This document shows, one piece after another, positions 12,169-21,424 of a stretch of 64,000 nt of DNA. Numbering within the stretch: position 1 is the first letter of the stretch; every line of letters begins with the position of its first letter. The stretch comes from Vibrio tubiashii ATCC 19109 (GTDB lineage Bacteria; Pseudomonadota; Gammaproteobacteria; Enterobacterales; Vibrionaceae). Below the pieces are notes generated by a model. That model did no database searches, was not told where the DNA came from, and saw only the letters and a program-made list of their open reading frames with translations. The DNA is taken from the NCBI RefSeq assembly GCF_000772105.1, contig NZ_CP009354.1, positions 2,480,001 through 2,544,000 of the forward strand, read 5' to 3'. A program made the translations under genes and the position numbers.

Positions 12169-12629
12169 GTATCGAACTAGATCTACAATTAGCGGTCGAA
12201 GATGAAAAAGGCTTACCAAGTTTTGATGATATTCATCTCTGGTTAAGCTCAGCGGTGACAAAATTCCAACCTCAAGCTGAAGTTACTGTGCGTTTGGTTG
12301 ATGAACAAGAAAGTCACCAACTTAACCATGACTATCGGGGCAAAGATAAACCGACCAATGTGCTCTCTTTTCCATTTGAAGCGCCTCCAGGCATTGAGAT
12401 GGATTTGCTCGGCGATCTGATCATCTGCCGACAAGTTGTAGAACGTGAAGCGGTAGAGCAAAACAAACCTCTAATGGCTCACTGGGCGCATATGGTTGTA
12501 CATGGTAGCCTGCATCTGCTAGGTTATGATCATATCGATGATGACGAAGCTGAAGAGATGGAGTCACTCGAAACAGAAATCATGCAAGGTATGGGTTTCG
12601 AAGACCCCTACATTGATGAGAAAGCGTAA
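12165..12629 (+). CDS. ybeY: Endoribonuclease YbeY
   Basis: YbeY is a zinc-dependent endoribonuclease needed for 16S rRNA 3'-end maturation and late ribosome quality control. The 154-residue protein carries the metal-binding signature [15 protein letters not shown] (three histidines) near residue 115-129. It overlaps ybeZ by four bases (ATGA) and precedes corC, the classic ybeZ-ybeY-ybeX-lnt order. Confidence 0.97.
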   Translation: MSIELDLQLAVEDEKGLPSFDDIHLWLSSAVTKFQPQAEVTVRLVDEQESHQLNHDYRGKDKPTNVLSFPFEAPPGIEMDLLGDLIICRQVVEREAVEQNKPLMAHWAHMVVHGSLHLLGYDHIDDDEAEEMESLETEIMQGMGFEDPYIDEKA

Positions 12630-12705
12630 AATCGAGACTGTTTTCAACTCGCTTTTACCAACGTGAGCTATCACACATCTGATAGCGTTACTTAAATGAG
12701 AAACA

Positions 12706-13605
12706 ATGAACGAAGACAATTCGCCCTCTTCTCTAGAAGGTAAGAAAGAAAAATCTGAAGGTCCGAGTAGAAAGTCCTTCTTCGGACGCCTAGGTCAACT
12801 TTTTCAAGGTGAACCAAAAGATCGCCAAGAGCTTGTGGATGTGATCCGTGACTCTGAAGAAAATGACCTGATCGACCACGACACCCGAGACATGCTTGAA
12901 GGTGTTATGGAGATCTCTGAAATGCGTGTGCGTGACATCATGTTACCGCGTTCGCAAATGGTTACGGTTGACCGCAGTGACGATTTAGACGCACTGATCA
13001 ACCTTATCACTGATGCTCAGCACTCTCGCTACCCAGTAATCAGTGAAGATAAAGACCATGTTGAAGGTATTCTGTTAGCGAAGGACTTACTTAAATACTT
13101 AGGTTCTGGCAGCGAGCCATTTGATATCGAGCAAGTTATCCGCCCAGCGGTCGTTGTTCCTGAGAGTAAGCGTGTCGATCGCCTACTCAAAGAGTTCCGT
13201 GAGGAACGTTATCATATGTCTATCGTTGTTGATGAATTTGGCGGCGTATCTGGTCTTGTCACCATCGAGGACATCCTTGAGGAAATCGTTGGAGAAATCG
13301 AAGATGAATTTGACGATGAAGAAGAACTGGATATTCGCAAGCTAAGCAAACACACTTTTGCAGTGAAGGCTCTAACCACTATCGAAGAATTTAACGATAC
13401 GTTTGGAACCTCTTTCAGCGACGAAGAAGTCGACACTGTAGGTGGTATGGTTATGACAGCATTTGGTCATCTACCTTCTCGTGGCGAGGTGGTAGAAATT
13501 GAAGGGTATAACTTCAAAGTGACTTCAGCAGATAACCGTCGTGTTGTGCAGCTACAAGTTACCATTCCTGACGAAGAGCTCATTGCAGACTCTACTGAAG
13601 AGTAA
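12706..13605 (+). CDS. corC: CorC/YbeX family CBS-domain protein
   Basis: CorC/YbeX has been linked to magnesium and cobalt efflux and to ribosome maintenance. The 299-residue soluble protein has a pair of CBS domains (about residues 75-205, with [14 protein letters not shown] and [20 protein letters not shown]) and a C-terminal CorC_HlyC transporter-associated domain (about 215-295). No membrane segment is present, unlike the CNNM relatives. It lies between ybeY and lnt; a small stem GCTATCA/TGATAGC occurs in the gap before it. Confidence 0.94.
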   Translation: MNEDNSPSSLEGKKEKSEGPSRKSFFGRLGQLFQGEPKDRQELVDVIRDSEENDLIDHDTRDMLEGVMEISEMRVRDIMLPRSQMVTVDRSDDLDALINLITDAQHSRYPVISEDKDHVEGILLAKDLLKYLGSGSEPFDIEQVIRPAVVVPESKRVDRLLKEFREERYHMSIVVDEFGGVSGLVTIEDILEEIVGEIEDEFDDEEELDIRKLSKHTFAVKALTTIEEFNDTFGTSFSDEEVDTVGGMVMTAFGHLPSRGEVVEIEGYNFKVTSADNRRVVQLQVTIPDEELIADSTEE

Positions 13606-13641
13606 CGCTAACCTCCCTTAGGGGAAGAGATAATATATACG

Positions 13642-15159
13642 ATGATAAATTCCCTTTTTCATCGCCTAAAACGGCCGCTTGCGGCCGTTTTTGTTGGCGC
13701 TTTAACCACACTTGCATTTGCACCTTATCAATTATGGCCGCTAGCGATTGTTAGCCCTGCCATTCTTCTTTTACTCATCCACCAGCAATCAGCGAAACGT
13801 GCACTTTGGATTGGTTATGCATGGGGGCTTGGTCAATTTGCGACTGGCATCAGCTGGGTTCATGTCAGCATCGATAATTTTGGCGGTATGCCGAAAATTG
13901 CTAGTGTCTTTCTCATGGCGCTGCTAGTCGGTTACTTAGCCATCTACTCAGCCCTATTCACTTGGAGTCTTAATCGCTTTTTCCCTGCGTCAACACGTAC
14001 TCGATACATGTTAGTCGCACCTGCTCTCTGGCTTATCTGTGACTGGCTCCGTGGTTGGGTCATGACGGGTTTCCCGTGGTTATGGCTAGGTTACAGCCAA
14101 ATAGACAGCCCATTGGGTAATTTCGCTCCACTTGGCGGCGTAGAGTTTATAACCTTACTAATGGTTGTAAGCGCAGGAGCGATCGCTTATGCCAGCTTAC
14201 ATCGCCAATGGTTACTGCTGCTCATCCCATCAGTGATCTTTATGACAGGTTTTGGCTTGCAGTCTGCTCAGTGGGTAACACCAAACCCAGAGCAAACCAC
14301 CAAAGTTGCCCTCATTCAAGGTAACATCGCGCAAGAGTTAAAGTGGCAGCCAAGCCAACGATGGCCAACCATTCTGAAGTACACCGACCTTACTCGTGAG
14401 AACTGGGATGCGGACATCATCATTTGGCCGGAAGCTGCGATACCAGCGCTTGAGTACGAGATTTCCTCTTTCCTAAGTAATCTCGATTCCGCAGCGCGTA
14501 TGAATAACAGTGCAGTGATAACCGGAATCGTCAATCAAGGCGAAGATAAGAAGTTCTACAACAGCATTCTCACACTCGGTAAAAACCCGAATGGGGATTA
14601 CAGCTACGACATGAACCTTCGTTACCATAAACATCACCTACTGCCGTTTGGTGAGTTTGTCCCATTTGAAGAAGTGCTGCGACCGATCGCGCCGTTTTTT
14701 AATCTACCGATGTCTTCATTTAGCCGTGGTGATTTTGTCCAGCCCAACATTGATGCCAATGGCAAACAAATGGCCCCAGCTCTTTGTTATGAAATCATCT
14801 TCAATGAGCAGGTAAGACAAAACGTCAATCAAGACACAGATTTTATACTCACTCTGTCGAACGACGCTTGGTTCGGGCACTCAATTGGCCCGCTGCAACA
14901 TATGGAAATCGCCCGTATGCGTGCGCTTGAGCTTGGTAAACCTGTTATTCGCGCCACCAATAACGGTGTCACAGCAGTGACTGACTATAAAGGTCATATC
15001 ACAGCTCAAGTACCGCAATTCGAAACCGCTGTTTTACGCGCCGAGATCCCATCGACATCCGGCGAAACCCCTTACCGTCAGTTTGGTACATGGCCGATGT
15101 ATTTTTGGGTAGTGCTGAGTTTGGTTATTGGGTGGAGAGCTAGAGAGCTAGAGAGCTAG
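13642..15159 (+). CDS. lnt: Apolipoprotein N-acyltransferase Lnt
   Basis: Lnt adds the third acyl chain to lipoproteins in the inner membrane, after which Lol can sort them; lptE, rlpA and mltD in this window encode likely clients. The 505-residue protein has about eight N-terminal membrane segments and a periplasmic nitrilase-like domain with the glutamate in [12 protein letters not shown] and the nucleophile cysteine in [10 protein letters not shown]. Two oddities: a terminator-like hairpin lies in codons 9-17, and the last seven residues (ARELES and preceding R) and the TAG stop are read from an 8-bp repeat tract. Confidence 0.97.
   Translation: MINSLFHRLKRPLAAVFVGALTTLAFAPYQLWPLAIVSPAILLLLIHQQSAKRALWIGYAWGLGQFATGISWVHVSIDNFGGMPKIASVFLMALLVGYLAIYSALFTWSLNRFFPASTRTRYMLVAPALWLICDWLRGWVMTGFPWLWLGYSQIDSPLGNFAPLGGVEFITLLMVVSAGAIAYASLHRQWLLLLIPSVIFMTGFGLQSAQWVTPNPEQTTKVALIQGNIAQELKWQPSQRWPTILKYTDLTRENWDADIIIWPEAAIPALEYEISSFLSNLDSAARMNNSAVITGIVNQGEDKKFYNSILTLGKNPNGDYSYDMNLRYHKHHLLPFGEFVPFEEVLRPIAPFFNLPMSSFSRGDFVQPNIDANGKQMAPALCYEIIFNEQVRQNVNQDTDFILTLSNDAWFGHSIGPLQHMEIARMRALELGKPVIRATNNGVTAVTDYKGHITAQVPQFETAVLRAEIPSTSGETPYRQFGTWPMYFWVVLSLVIGWRARELES
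13668..13691 (+). other. Terminator-like hairpin inside the start of lnt
   Basis: AAAACGGCCGC and GCGGCCGTTTT pair perfectly around a two-base loop (effectively four bases) and are followed by TTG. It begins 26 nt after the lnt ATG, within coding sequence for KRPLAAVF. It has the form of an intrinsic terminator and could attenuate lnt transcription when translation is slow. It would also be the only terminator-like structure after corC. Confidence 0.6.
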
Positions 15160-15266
15160 AGAGCTAGAGAGCTAGAGAGCTAGAGAGCTAGAGAGCTAGA
15201 GAGCTAGAGAGCTAGAGAGCTAGAGAGCTAGAGAGCTAGAGAGCTAGAGAGCTAGAGAGCTAGAGA
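15135..15266 (+). repeat. 8-bp tandem repeat tract (GAGAGCTA), about 16.5 copies
   Basis: A perfect run of GAGAGCTA covers 132 bp, beginning inside the last codons of lnt and continuing past its stop. The unit holds TAG on both strands, so all six frames close within 24 bp. It differs in sequence from the CTGGATAA tracts at 3666 and 31673 but has the same period and the same position at a gene end. Confidence 0.97.
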
Positions 15267-15273
15267 ATTTTGT

Positions 15274-15301
15274 GGGTTGGCGCGTGCGTCAACCCTTTTT
15301 T
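15274..15301 (+). terminator. Terminator after lnt
   Basis: GGGTTGGCGC and GCGTCAACCC pair (one G-T wobble) and are followed by six Ts, just past the repeat tract. It ends the corC-lnt run ahead of convergent ybeL. Confidence 0.9.
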
Positions 15302-15318
15302 GTTTTCAATAAATAACT

Positions 15319-15433
15319 CTGTCATCCTCAAGAGCGAGGGACGAGCGAGTTGGGGATCTCTAGAAGCGAGTCGAATACATTAAGGGATTCCCTACTCCTT
15401 CCTTCGTCAGTCTAGGGAATGACGGTATATAGC
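15319..15433. repeat. Dispersed intergenic foldback repeat, Vibrio type
   Basis: The segment opens with TGTCATCCTC and closes with GGGAATGACGGT, which are imperfect inverted ends, and has inner complementary stretches (GGGATTCCC, TCCTTCCTTCGTC). No frame looks coding. The style resembles repeats I recall from other Vibrio intergenic regions; this copy is the only one in the window. Confidence 0.45.
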
Positions 15434-15450
15434 GTCGCTGCCCTCTCGAA

Positions 15451-15510
15451 GGGCGCAGCCCGGTCTCGACTCTCGAGCGCAGCGTTCCCGCATCCCGTAG
15501 GACGAAGTCC
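15451..15510 (+). repeat. GC hairpin modules after lnt
   Basis: GGGC-GCA-GCCC (15451-15461) and GGAC-GAA-GTCC (15500-15510) have the same three-base-loop design as the modules near cysZ and the yitT-like gene. The second stem keeps pairing although two of its bases differ from the GGGC form. A looser copy (GAGCGCAGCGTTC) lies between them. Confidence 0.65.
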
Positions 15511-15524
15511 GTTTCCGGCTCCAC

Positions 15525-15995
15525 CTAAGGCTTAAGCGCCTGACGACTAAACCCTTTATGTCCGCAATTGGTACAAGGGATGATCACCGTTGGGTGGTTA
15601 TATTGTGTCTTATGTCCACATTCATCACAGACCAATACCCCTAATCCAATCACTTCACCAGCCTGATAAAGCCCTTGGTGTTCGAGATCTTGGAACAGCT
15701 CTACCCACTCCACTTTCGTCCGGTCAGTAATATCTAACAGCCCCTGCCAAATCGAGTCAGCGACCATCAAATAGAATGGCCCACCTTTGGATTCTTCGTA
15801 GTTATCAGCGAACTCTTTTAAATCCGACTTCACGTACGCCGAAACCAAAGCCAACTCATCTTTGGTGAGATCATTGGCGGCTTGCGCTACTTTCCCTGAA
15901 GTTTCAATAACATGATTAACTTCATCTGGGCTGTGCTTGAGCGTTTCCACAACGTCTTCAAGCATCTCTTCATAACCTGCTTTTCTTTTTGGCAT
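15525..15995 (-). CDS. ybeL: YbeL family zinc-ribbon protein (DUF1451)
   Basis: A 156-residue cytosolic protein of unknown role. It is mostly helical and charged, then ends with a zinc ribbon: CDECGHK near residue 123 and CTNCGHKGFSR near 144. GGAGGTCAGCG upstream gives a strong ribosome site for the chosen ATG. It is divergent from leuS, as in E. coli, and convergent with lnt across the repeat region. Confidence 0.92.
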   Translation of the reverse strand: MPKRKAGYEEMLEDVVETLKHSPDEVNHVIETSGKVAQAANDLTKDELALVSAYVKSDLKEFADNYEESKGGPFYLMVADSIWQGLLDITDRTKVEWVELFQDLEHQGLYQAGEVIGLGVLVCDECGHKTQYNHPTVIIPCTNCGHKGFSRQALKP

Positions 15996-16091
15996 CGCTG
16001 ACCTCCGTAATGAATCTCACAAACAAACTCGATATGTCGACTCAAGGTCGCCCCCTAACCATTTAAAGCTAAGGAGAGTATGGATTGGCTA

Positions 16092-16120
16092 TTGTTGTGC
16101 ACCTTTCCTTTAGGTATTCT
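16092..16120 (+). promoter_or_regulatory. Possible leuS promoter
   Basis: TTGTTG and TATTCT are 17 bp apart in the divergent ybeL/leuS gap, about 65 bp before leuS. Pattern only; no leucine-responsive leader peptide or T-box was found. Confidence 0.35.
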
Positions 16121-16184
16121 ATGACGATCTATTTAAGTCTGTTCTAACCGAACTCACAAATTCCAAGATAACCGGACATCATCG

Positions 16185-18758
16185 ATGCAAGAACAATACA
16201 ACCCGCAAGATATTGAACAAAAAGTTCAACAGCACTGGGACAACAACAAGACCTTTGTTGTAAGTGAAGACCCAAATAAAGAAAAATTCTACTGTCTATC
16301 CATGTTCCCTTACCCAAGTGGCCGACTGCACATGGGTCACGTGCGTAACTACACTATCGGTGATGTAGTCTCTCGTTTCCAACGCCTACAAGGTAAAAAC
16401 GTAATGCAACCAATCGGTTGGGATGCATTTGGTCTACCTGCAGAAAACGCAGCTGTGAAAAACAACACGGCACCAGCACCGTGGACTTACGAAAACATCG
16501 AGTACATGAAAAACCAGCTTAAGCTTCTAGGCTTTGGTTACGACTGGAACCGTGAGTTCGCTACTTGTACGCCTGAGTACTACCGTTGGGAACAAGAGTT
16601 CTTCACTAAGCTTTACAACAAAGGCTTAGTTTACAAGAAGACTTCTTCAGTTAACTGGTGTCCAAACGACCAAACTGTTCTTGCAAACGAGCAGGTTGAA
16701 GATGGCTGCTGCTGGCGCTGTGATACTCCAGTAGAGCAAAAAGAGATTCCACAGTGGTTCATCAAGATCACTGAATACGCTCAAGAGCTTCTAGACGATC
16801 TAGACAACCTAGATGGCTGGCCTGAAATGGTTAAGACCATGCAGCGCAACTGGATCGGTCGCTCTGAAGGTGTTGAGCTTAAGTTTGAAGTTAAGGGGCA
16901 ACAAGACCTAGAAGTTTACACCACACGTCCTGACACACTAATGGGTGTGACTTACGTGGGTATCGCAGCAGGTCACCCTCTAGCGGCAATCGCAGCTGAG
17001 AACAACCCTGAGCTTGCAGCCTTTATCGAAGAGTGTAAGAACAATAAAGTAGCAGAGGCTGAGCTTGCGACAATGGAGAAGAAAGGTATGGCGACTGGCC
17101 TTACTGCTATTCACCCATTGAACGGTCGTGAAGTTCCAGTTTACGTCGCTAACTTCGTACTGATGGACTACGGTACAGGCGCTGTAATGGCAGTACCTGC
17201 ACACGACCAACGTGATTACGAATTCGCAACTAAGTACGGTCTAGATATCGTACCTGTGATCAAGCCTGCTGACGGCAGCGAGCTGAACATCTCTGAAGAA
17301 GCGTACATCGAGAAAGGCGTACTGTTCGATTCAGGTGAGTTCGACGGTCTTGAGTTCCAAGCAGCATTCGATGCAATCGCAGCCAAGCTAGAAACAGAAG
17401 GCAAAGGCACTAAGACAGTTAACTTCCGTCTACGTGACTGGGGGGTATCTCGTCAACGTTACTGGGGCGCACCAATCCCAATGGTAACCACTGAAGATGG
17501 TGAAGTTCACCCAGTACCAGCTGACCAACTACCAGTGATTCTTCCTGAAGACGTGGTAATGGACGGCGTAACAAGCCCAATCAAAGCAGACAAAGAGTGG
17601 GCGAAGACAACATTTAACGGCGAACCTGCTCTACGTGAAACAGATACGTTCGATACCTTCATGGAGTCTTCTTGGTACTACGCACGTTACTGTTCACCAC
17701 AAGCTGACGACATTCTAGATCCAGAAAAAGCGAACTACTGGCTACCAGTAGACCAGTACATCGGTGGTATCGAGCACGCTTGTATGCACCTACTGTACTC
17801 GCGCTTCTTCCACAAACTGCTACGTGACGCAGGTTACGTAACATCTGACGAGCCGTTCAAGCAACTACTATGTCAAGGCATGGTACTAGCAGATGCGTTC
17901 TACCACGAGAACGACAAAGGCGGTAAAGAGTGGGTTGCTCCAACTGACGTTGCTGTAGAGCGTGACGGTAAAGGCCGCATCACTTCTGCTAAAGACAACG
18001 AAGGCCGTGACGTAACACACTCAGGCATGATCAAGATGTCTAAGTCGAAGAACAACGGTATCGACCCACAAGAGATGGTAGACAAGTACGGTGCTGACAC
18101 AGTGCGTCTATTTATGATGTTTGCTTCACCTGCAGACATGACGCTTGAGTGGCAAGAATCTGGCGTAGAAGGTGCTAACCGCTTCCTAAAACGTGTTTGG
18201 AAACTTGTTAACGAGCACGCATCGAAAGGCGCTGCAGAAGCTGTTGATGCATCGGCACTGTCTGGCGACCAAAAAGCACTTCGTCGTGACGTTCACAAGA
18301 CTATCGCCAAAGTGACTGACGATATCGCTCGTCGTCAAACGTTCAACACAGCAATCGCAGCAATCATGGAACTGATGAACAAGCTAGCGAAAGCGCCTCA
18401 AGAATCAGCGCAAGATCGTGCAATCCTTGACGAAGCTCTGAAAGCAGTTGTTGCAATGCTTTACCCAATCACTCCGCACATCTCATTCGAAATGTGGGCA
18501 GCGTTGGGTCAAGAAGATATCGACAACGCAGCATGGCCAACTCACGACGAGAAAGCACTGGTTGAAGACGAGAAGCTCATCATCGTTCAAGTAAACGGCA
18601 AGCTACGTGCGAAACTGACTGTACCAGCGGATATCTCTAAAGAAGATATTGAAGCTCTAGGTCTAAACGATGAAAACGTTACTAAGTTCACAGAAGATAA
18701 AACGATTCGTAAAGTGATTTACGTACCGGGTAAACTTCTAAACATTGTTGCGAACTAA
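16185..18758 (+). CDS. leuS: Leucyl-tRNA synthetase
   Basis: LeuRS charges tRNA-Leu and edits misactivated isoleucine/norvaline analogues. The 857-residue protein is full length. It shows the HIGH-type motif as HMGH in [10 protein letters not shown] (about residue 45), the CP1 editing domain (about 220-415, with [12 protein letters not shown]), and KMSKS in [11 protein letters not shown] (about 618). It is the first gene of the leuS-lptE-holA run. Strong codon bias fits a highly expressed synthetase. Confidence 0.99.
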   Translation: MQEQYNPQDIEQKVQQHWDNNKTFVVSEDPNKEKFYCLSMFPYPSGRLHMGHVRNYTIGDVVSRFQRLQGKNVMQPIGWDAFGLPAENAAVKNNTAPAPWTYENIEYMKNQLKLLGFGYDWNREFATCTPEYYRWEQEFFTKLYNKGLVYKKTSSVNWCPNDQTVLANEQVEDGCCWRCDTPVEQKEIPQWFIKITEYAQELLDDLDNLDGWPEMVKTMQRNWIGRSEGVELKFEVKGQQDLEVYTTRPDTLMGVTYVGIAAGHPLAAIAAENNPELAAFIEECKNNKVAEAELATMEKKGMATGLTAIHPLNGREVPVYVANFVLMDYGTGAVMAVPAHDQRDYEFATKYGLDIVPVIKPADGSELNISEEAYIEKGVLFDSGEFDGLEFQAAFDAIAAKLETEGKGTKTVNFRLRDWGVSRQRYWGAPIPMVTTEDGEVHPVPADQLPVILPEDVVMDGVTSPIKADKEWAKTTFNGEPALRETDTFDTFMESSWYYARYCSPQADDILDPEKANYWLPVDQYIGGIEHACMHLLYSRFFHKLLRDAGYVTSDEPFKQLLCQGMVLADAFYHENDKGGKEWVAPTDVAVERDGKGRITSAKDNEGRDVTHSGMIKMSKSKNNGIDPQEMVDKYGADTVRLFMMFASPADMTLEWQESGVEGANRFLKRVWKLVNEHASKGAAEAVDASALSGDQKALRRDVHKTIAKVTDDIARRQTFNTAIAAIMELMNKLAKAPQESAQDRAILDEALKAVVAMLYPITPHISFEMWAALGQEDIDNAAWPTHDEKALVEDEKLIIVQVNGKLRAKLTVPADISKEDIEALGLNDENVTKFTEDKTIRKVIYVPGKLLNIVAN

Positions 18759-18777
18759 TCGTCGCTTCTTAAGTCAT

Positions 18778-18804
18778 AAGCAGGGTATATTGTTACCCTG
18801 CTTT
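18778..18804 (+). terminator. Hairpin between leuS and lptE
   Basis: AAGCAGGGTA and TACCCTGCTT pair perfectly with a six-base loop, but only three or four Ts follow. It may attenuate transcription into lptE rather than end it. Confidence 0.6.
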
Positions 18805-18884
18805 ACTTATCTTAGTGTTTTATCAGCTATTCTAGGTATTAGAACCCTAAGATAAGTATTCCAATAATCGAGAGCCCTAAATCC

Positions 18885-19532
18885 ATGTTTCGTAGTGCGT
18901 CGCGCCTTATTTCATTTTCTTCTGTAAAACTCACCAGTGTTGTTCTAATGGCAAGTTTATTGTCTGCTTGTGGTTTCCATCTACGTGGTGACTACTCGGT
19001 TCCTGAAGAGTTAGAAACCATGTCTCTCACCAGCTACGACCAATACAGCAGCTTTACACGTATGATGAAAGGGCAACTGCGTATGAGCGAAATTGATGTC
19101 GTTCCACCAGCCGCTAATATCCCTAACTTACACCTACTTAGCGAAGGTGTGGGTGAGCGTACACTATCGCTTTACCAAAACACTCGCGCAGCGGAAATCG
19201 AGCTTACCTTCCGTGCCTCTTACCGCGTGACGGTTCCAGAGCTAGGCTCAAAGACCTTCTCTACCAGTGTAACGCGTAGCTACCTAGATAACCCGTTAAC
19301 CGCACTTGCTAAGTCGGTAGAACGAGACATGATTGAAGATGAAATGCGTAAGCTAGCCGCTTCACAGATCATTCGTCAAATGGCGCGCCTGAAAGCAGAT
19401 ATCGAAGCAAACGAGCTGTTGGAAGAAGAACAAGAAGCTTTACTCAAAGTGGAAGAAGAGCAATACCGCGTAAAAACATTTTACGCTGAAGATGCTCAGG
19501 GTAACGTCACTTCTGAAGTCCCAGCTAACTAA
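18885..19532 (+). CDS. lptE: LPS-assembly lipoprotein LptE
   Basis: LptE plugs the LptD barrel and helps place lipopolysaccharide in the outer leaflet. The 215-residue precursor has a signal peptide ending in lipobox LLSACGFHLRG (lipidated Cys near residue 30), then the family domain with RGDYSVPEEL. The C-terminus is an acidic, probably helical tail (about 165-195). It is placed between leuS and holA as in enteric bacteria. Confidence 0.95.
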   Translation: MFRSASRLISFSSVKLTSVVLMASLLSACGFHLRGDYSVPEELETMSLTSYDQYSSFTRMMKGQLRMSEIDVVPPAANIPNLHLLSEGVGERTLSLYQNTRAAEIELTFRASYRVTVPELGSKTFSTSVTRSYLDNPLTALAKSVERDMIEDEMRKLAASQIIRQMARLKADIEANELLEEEQEALLKVEEEQYRVKTFYAEDAQGNVTSEVPAN

Positions 19533-19540
19533 TTACCATT

Positions 19541-20554
19541 ATGCGAATCTTCGCCGACCGTTTAGTGGAGCAGCTTAACAAGCAGCTCCACCCTACTTAC
19601 CTTATCTTTGGCAACGAACCACTCCTTATCCAAGAGTCTCGCCAGTCGATTCAAAAAGCCGCCTTTGCACAAGGATTCGAAGAAAGACACCGCTTTGCTA
19701 TCGATAGTTCATTTGACTGGAATCTTGTTTATGACAGCTGTCAGGCCATGAGCTTGTTTTCAGCCAGACAAGTCATTGAACTGGAACTGCCTGAGTCAGG
19801 AGTCAATGCCGCGATCGCTAAAGAGCTAGTTGCTGTTACTGGACTGCTTCACAGTGATGTGTTGTTAGTTGTCATTGGTAGCAAACTGACCAAAGCTCAA
19901 GAAAACGCAAAATGGTTTAAAGCGCTGTCTACCCAAGGTTGCTGGGTGAATTGCTTAACTCCTGATATCCAAAGATTACCGCAATTCGTACTAGCGCGTT
20001 GCCGAGCACTCAACCTTAAGCCAGATCAAGAAGCAGTACAGATGCTCGCCCAATGGCATGAGGGCAACCTGTTTGCTTTGACACAAAGCCTCGATAAGCT
20101 CGCATTACTTTACCCTGACGGCGTGTTGAATTTGGTGCGTTTAGAGGAATCTCTTAGCCGCCACAACCACTTCACCGCTTTTCATTGGGTAGATGCCTTA
20201 TTAGCGGGTAAGGCCAAGCGCTCACAACGTATTTTACGCCAACTTGAGGCGGAAGGAATTGAGAGCGTGATACTCGCGCGGACGATACAAAAAGAGCTCA
20301 CTCAGCTTCTCAACATGGCGACCCAAATTAAAACTAAGCCAATCGGCCAAGTTTTTGAAAGCTACCGTATTTGGCAATCAAAACGCCCACTGTACTCGTC
20401 AGCTTTAAACCGCTTGCAGCCCGAAAAAATCATGCAGCTTCTCCAGTTGCTCGCCAAGATCGAGCTATTGGTAAAAACACAATACGACCAGTCTAGCTGG
20501 CCACTATTACACCAGTTGAGTACTGAGATTTGCTTGCCGCAAGTGAAGCTTTAA
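19541..20554 (+). CDS. holA: DNA polymerase III subunit delta
   Basis: The delta subunit opens the beta sliding clamp within the clamp-loader complex. The 337-residue protein begins MRIFADRLVEQLNKQLHPTY and carries the HolA signature PTYLIFGNEPLLIQE, followed by the AAA+-like fold and a helical C-terminal collar. It starts eight bases after lptE. In E. coli nadD and cobC come next; here the following gene is rsfS. Confidence 0.96.
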   Translation: MRIFADRLVEQLNKQLHPTYLIFGNEPLLIQESRQSIQKAAFAQGFEERHRFAIDSSFDWNLVYDSCQAMSLFSARQVIELELPESGVNAAIAKELVAVTGLLHSDVLLVVIGSKLTKAQENAKWFKALSTQGCWVNCLTPDIQRLPQFVLARCRALNLKPDQEAVQMLAQWHEGNLFALTQSLDKLALLYPDGVLNLVRLEESLSRHNHFTAFHWVDALLAGKAKRSQRILRQLEAEGIESVILARTIQKELTQLLNMATQIKTKPIGQVFESYRIWQSKRPLYSSALNRLQPEKIMQLLQLLAKIELLVKTQYDQSSWPLLHQLSTEICLPQVKL

Positions 20555-20626
20555 AAAGCGTGATATACTTCGCCGCCGCAAACAATCAACCCTATGTATA
20601 TGCACAACACCAACGAGGACAACACC

Positions 20627-20944
20627 TTGCAATTTGAAGAGTTAAACAACTTCCTTGCTGACAAAGCTGACGACATGAAAGCTCAAGATATCAAAACCAT
20701 CGATGTTCAGGGCAAATCAAGTATTACAGACTTCATGATCGTTTGTACTGGCACATCAAAGCGCCACGTTGTTTCTATCGCCGAGCATGTTGCTAAAGAA
20801 TCAAAACTAGCAGGTCTGGAGCCACTAGGTATTGATGGTGAAGCCGAAGGCGAATGGGTCGTAGTAGATATGGGCAGCACCATTGTTCATGTGATGCAAG
20901 AAGAGCATCGTGAGCTTTACCAACTGGAAAAGCTTTGGGGCTAA
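20627..20944 (+). CDS. rsfS: Ribosomal silencing factor RsfS
   Basis: RsfS binds ribosomal protein L14 and blocks joining of the 30S and 50S subunits when nutrients are low. I chose TTG at 20627, with GAGG eight bases upstream, giving 105 residues, the E. coli length; the ATG at 20594 would add 11 residues with a poor ribosome site. The core signature [18 protein letters not shown] and C-terminal [14 protein letters not shown] are intact. It is followed three bases later by rlmH. Confidence 0.93.
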   Translation: MQFEELNNFLADKADDMKAQDIKTIDVQGKSSITDFMIVCTGTSKRHVVSIAEHVAKESKLAGLEPLGIDGEAEGEWVVVDMGSTIVHVMQEEHRELYQLEKLWG

Positions 20945-20947
20945 GCG

Positions 20948-21418
20948 ATGAAAATACAGCTCGTTGCCGTTGGAACCAAGATGCCCAAGTGGGTCGAAGA
21001 AGGCTTCCAAGAGTATCGCCGCCGTTTTCCTCATGATATGCTACTAGAGCTTGTCGAAATAAGCGCCGGAAAACGCGGAAAAAATGCCGATATTGCAAGA
21101 ATTCTGCAAAAAGAAGGCGAAGCCATGTTGGCAGCCGTGCCAAAAGGCAATCGAATTGTTACTCTCGACATCCCTGGCAAAAAGTGGGATACCCCACAAT
21201 TAGCGCAGCAACTAGAGAGCTGGAAGCTGGACGGAAGAGATGTGTCGATTCTAATCGGTGGTCCTGAAGGTCTCGCCCCAGCATGTAAAGCAGCAGCCGA
21301 TCAAAGCTGGTCTTTATCAGCATTAACTTTGCCTCACCCATTAGTACGCATTGTCATGGCTGAGAGTTTATATAGAGCGTGGAGCATCACTGCTAACCAC
21401 CCTTACCATCGAGAATAA
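20948..21418 (+). CDS. rlmH: 23S rRNA pseudouridine-1915 N3-methyltransferase RlmH
   Basis: RlmH methylates pseudouridine 1915 of 23S rRNA on assembled 70S ribosomes. The 156-residue SPOUT-family protein opens with [15 protein letters not shown] and has the SAM-binding knot motif [11 protein letters not shown] and the C-terminal [20 protein letters not shown] region. The rsfS-rlmH-mrdA order is conserved with E. coli. Confidence 0.97.
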   Translation: MKIQLVAVGTKMPKWVEEGFQEYRRRFPHDMLLELVEISAGKRGKNADIARILQKEGEAMLAAVPKGNRIVTLDIPGKKWDTPQLAQQLESWKLDGRDVSILIGGPEGLAPACKAAADQSWSLSALTLPHPLVRIVMAESLYRAWSITANHPYHRE

Positions 21419-21424
21419 CGATTA

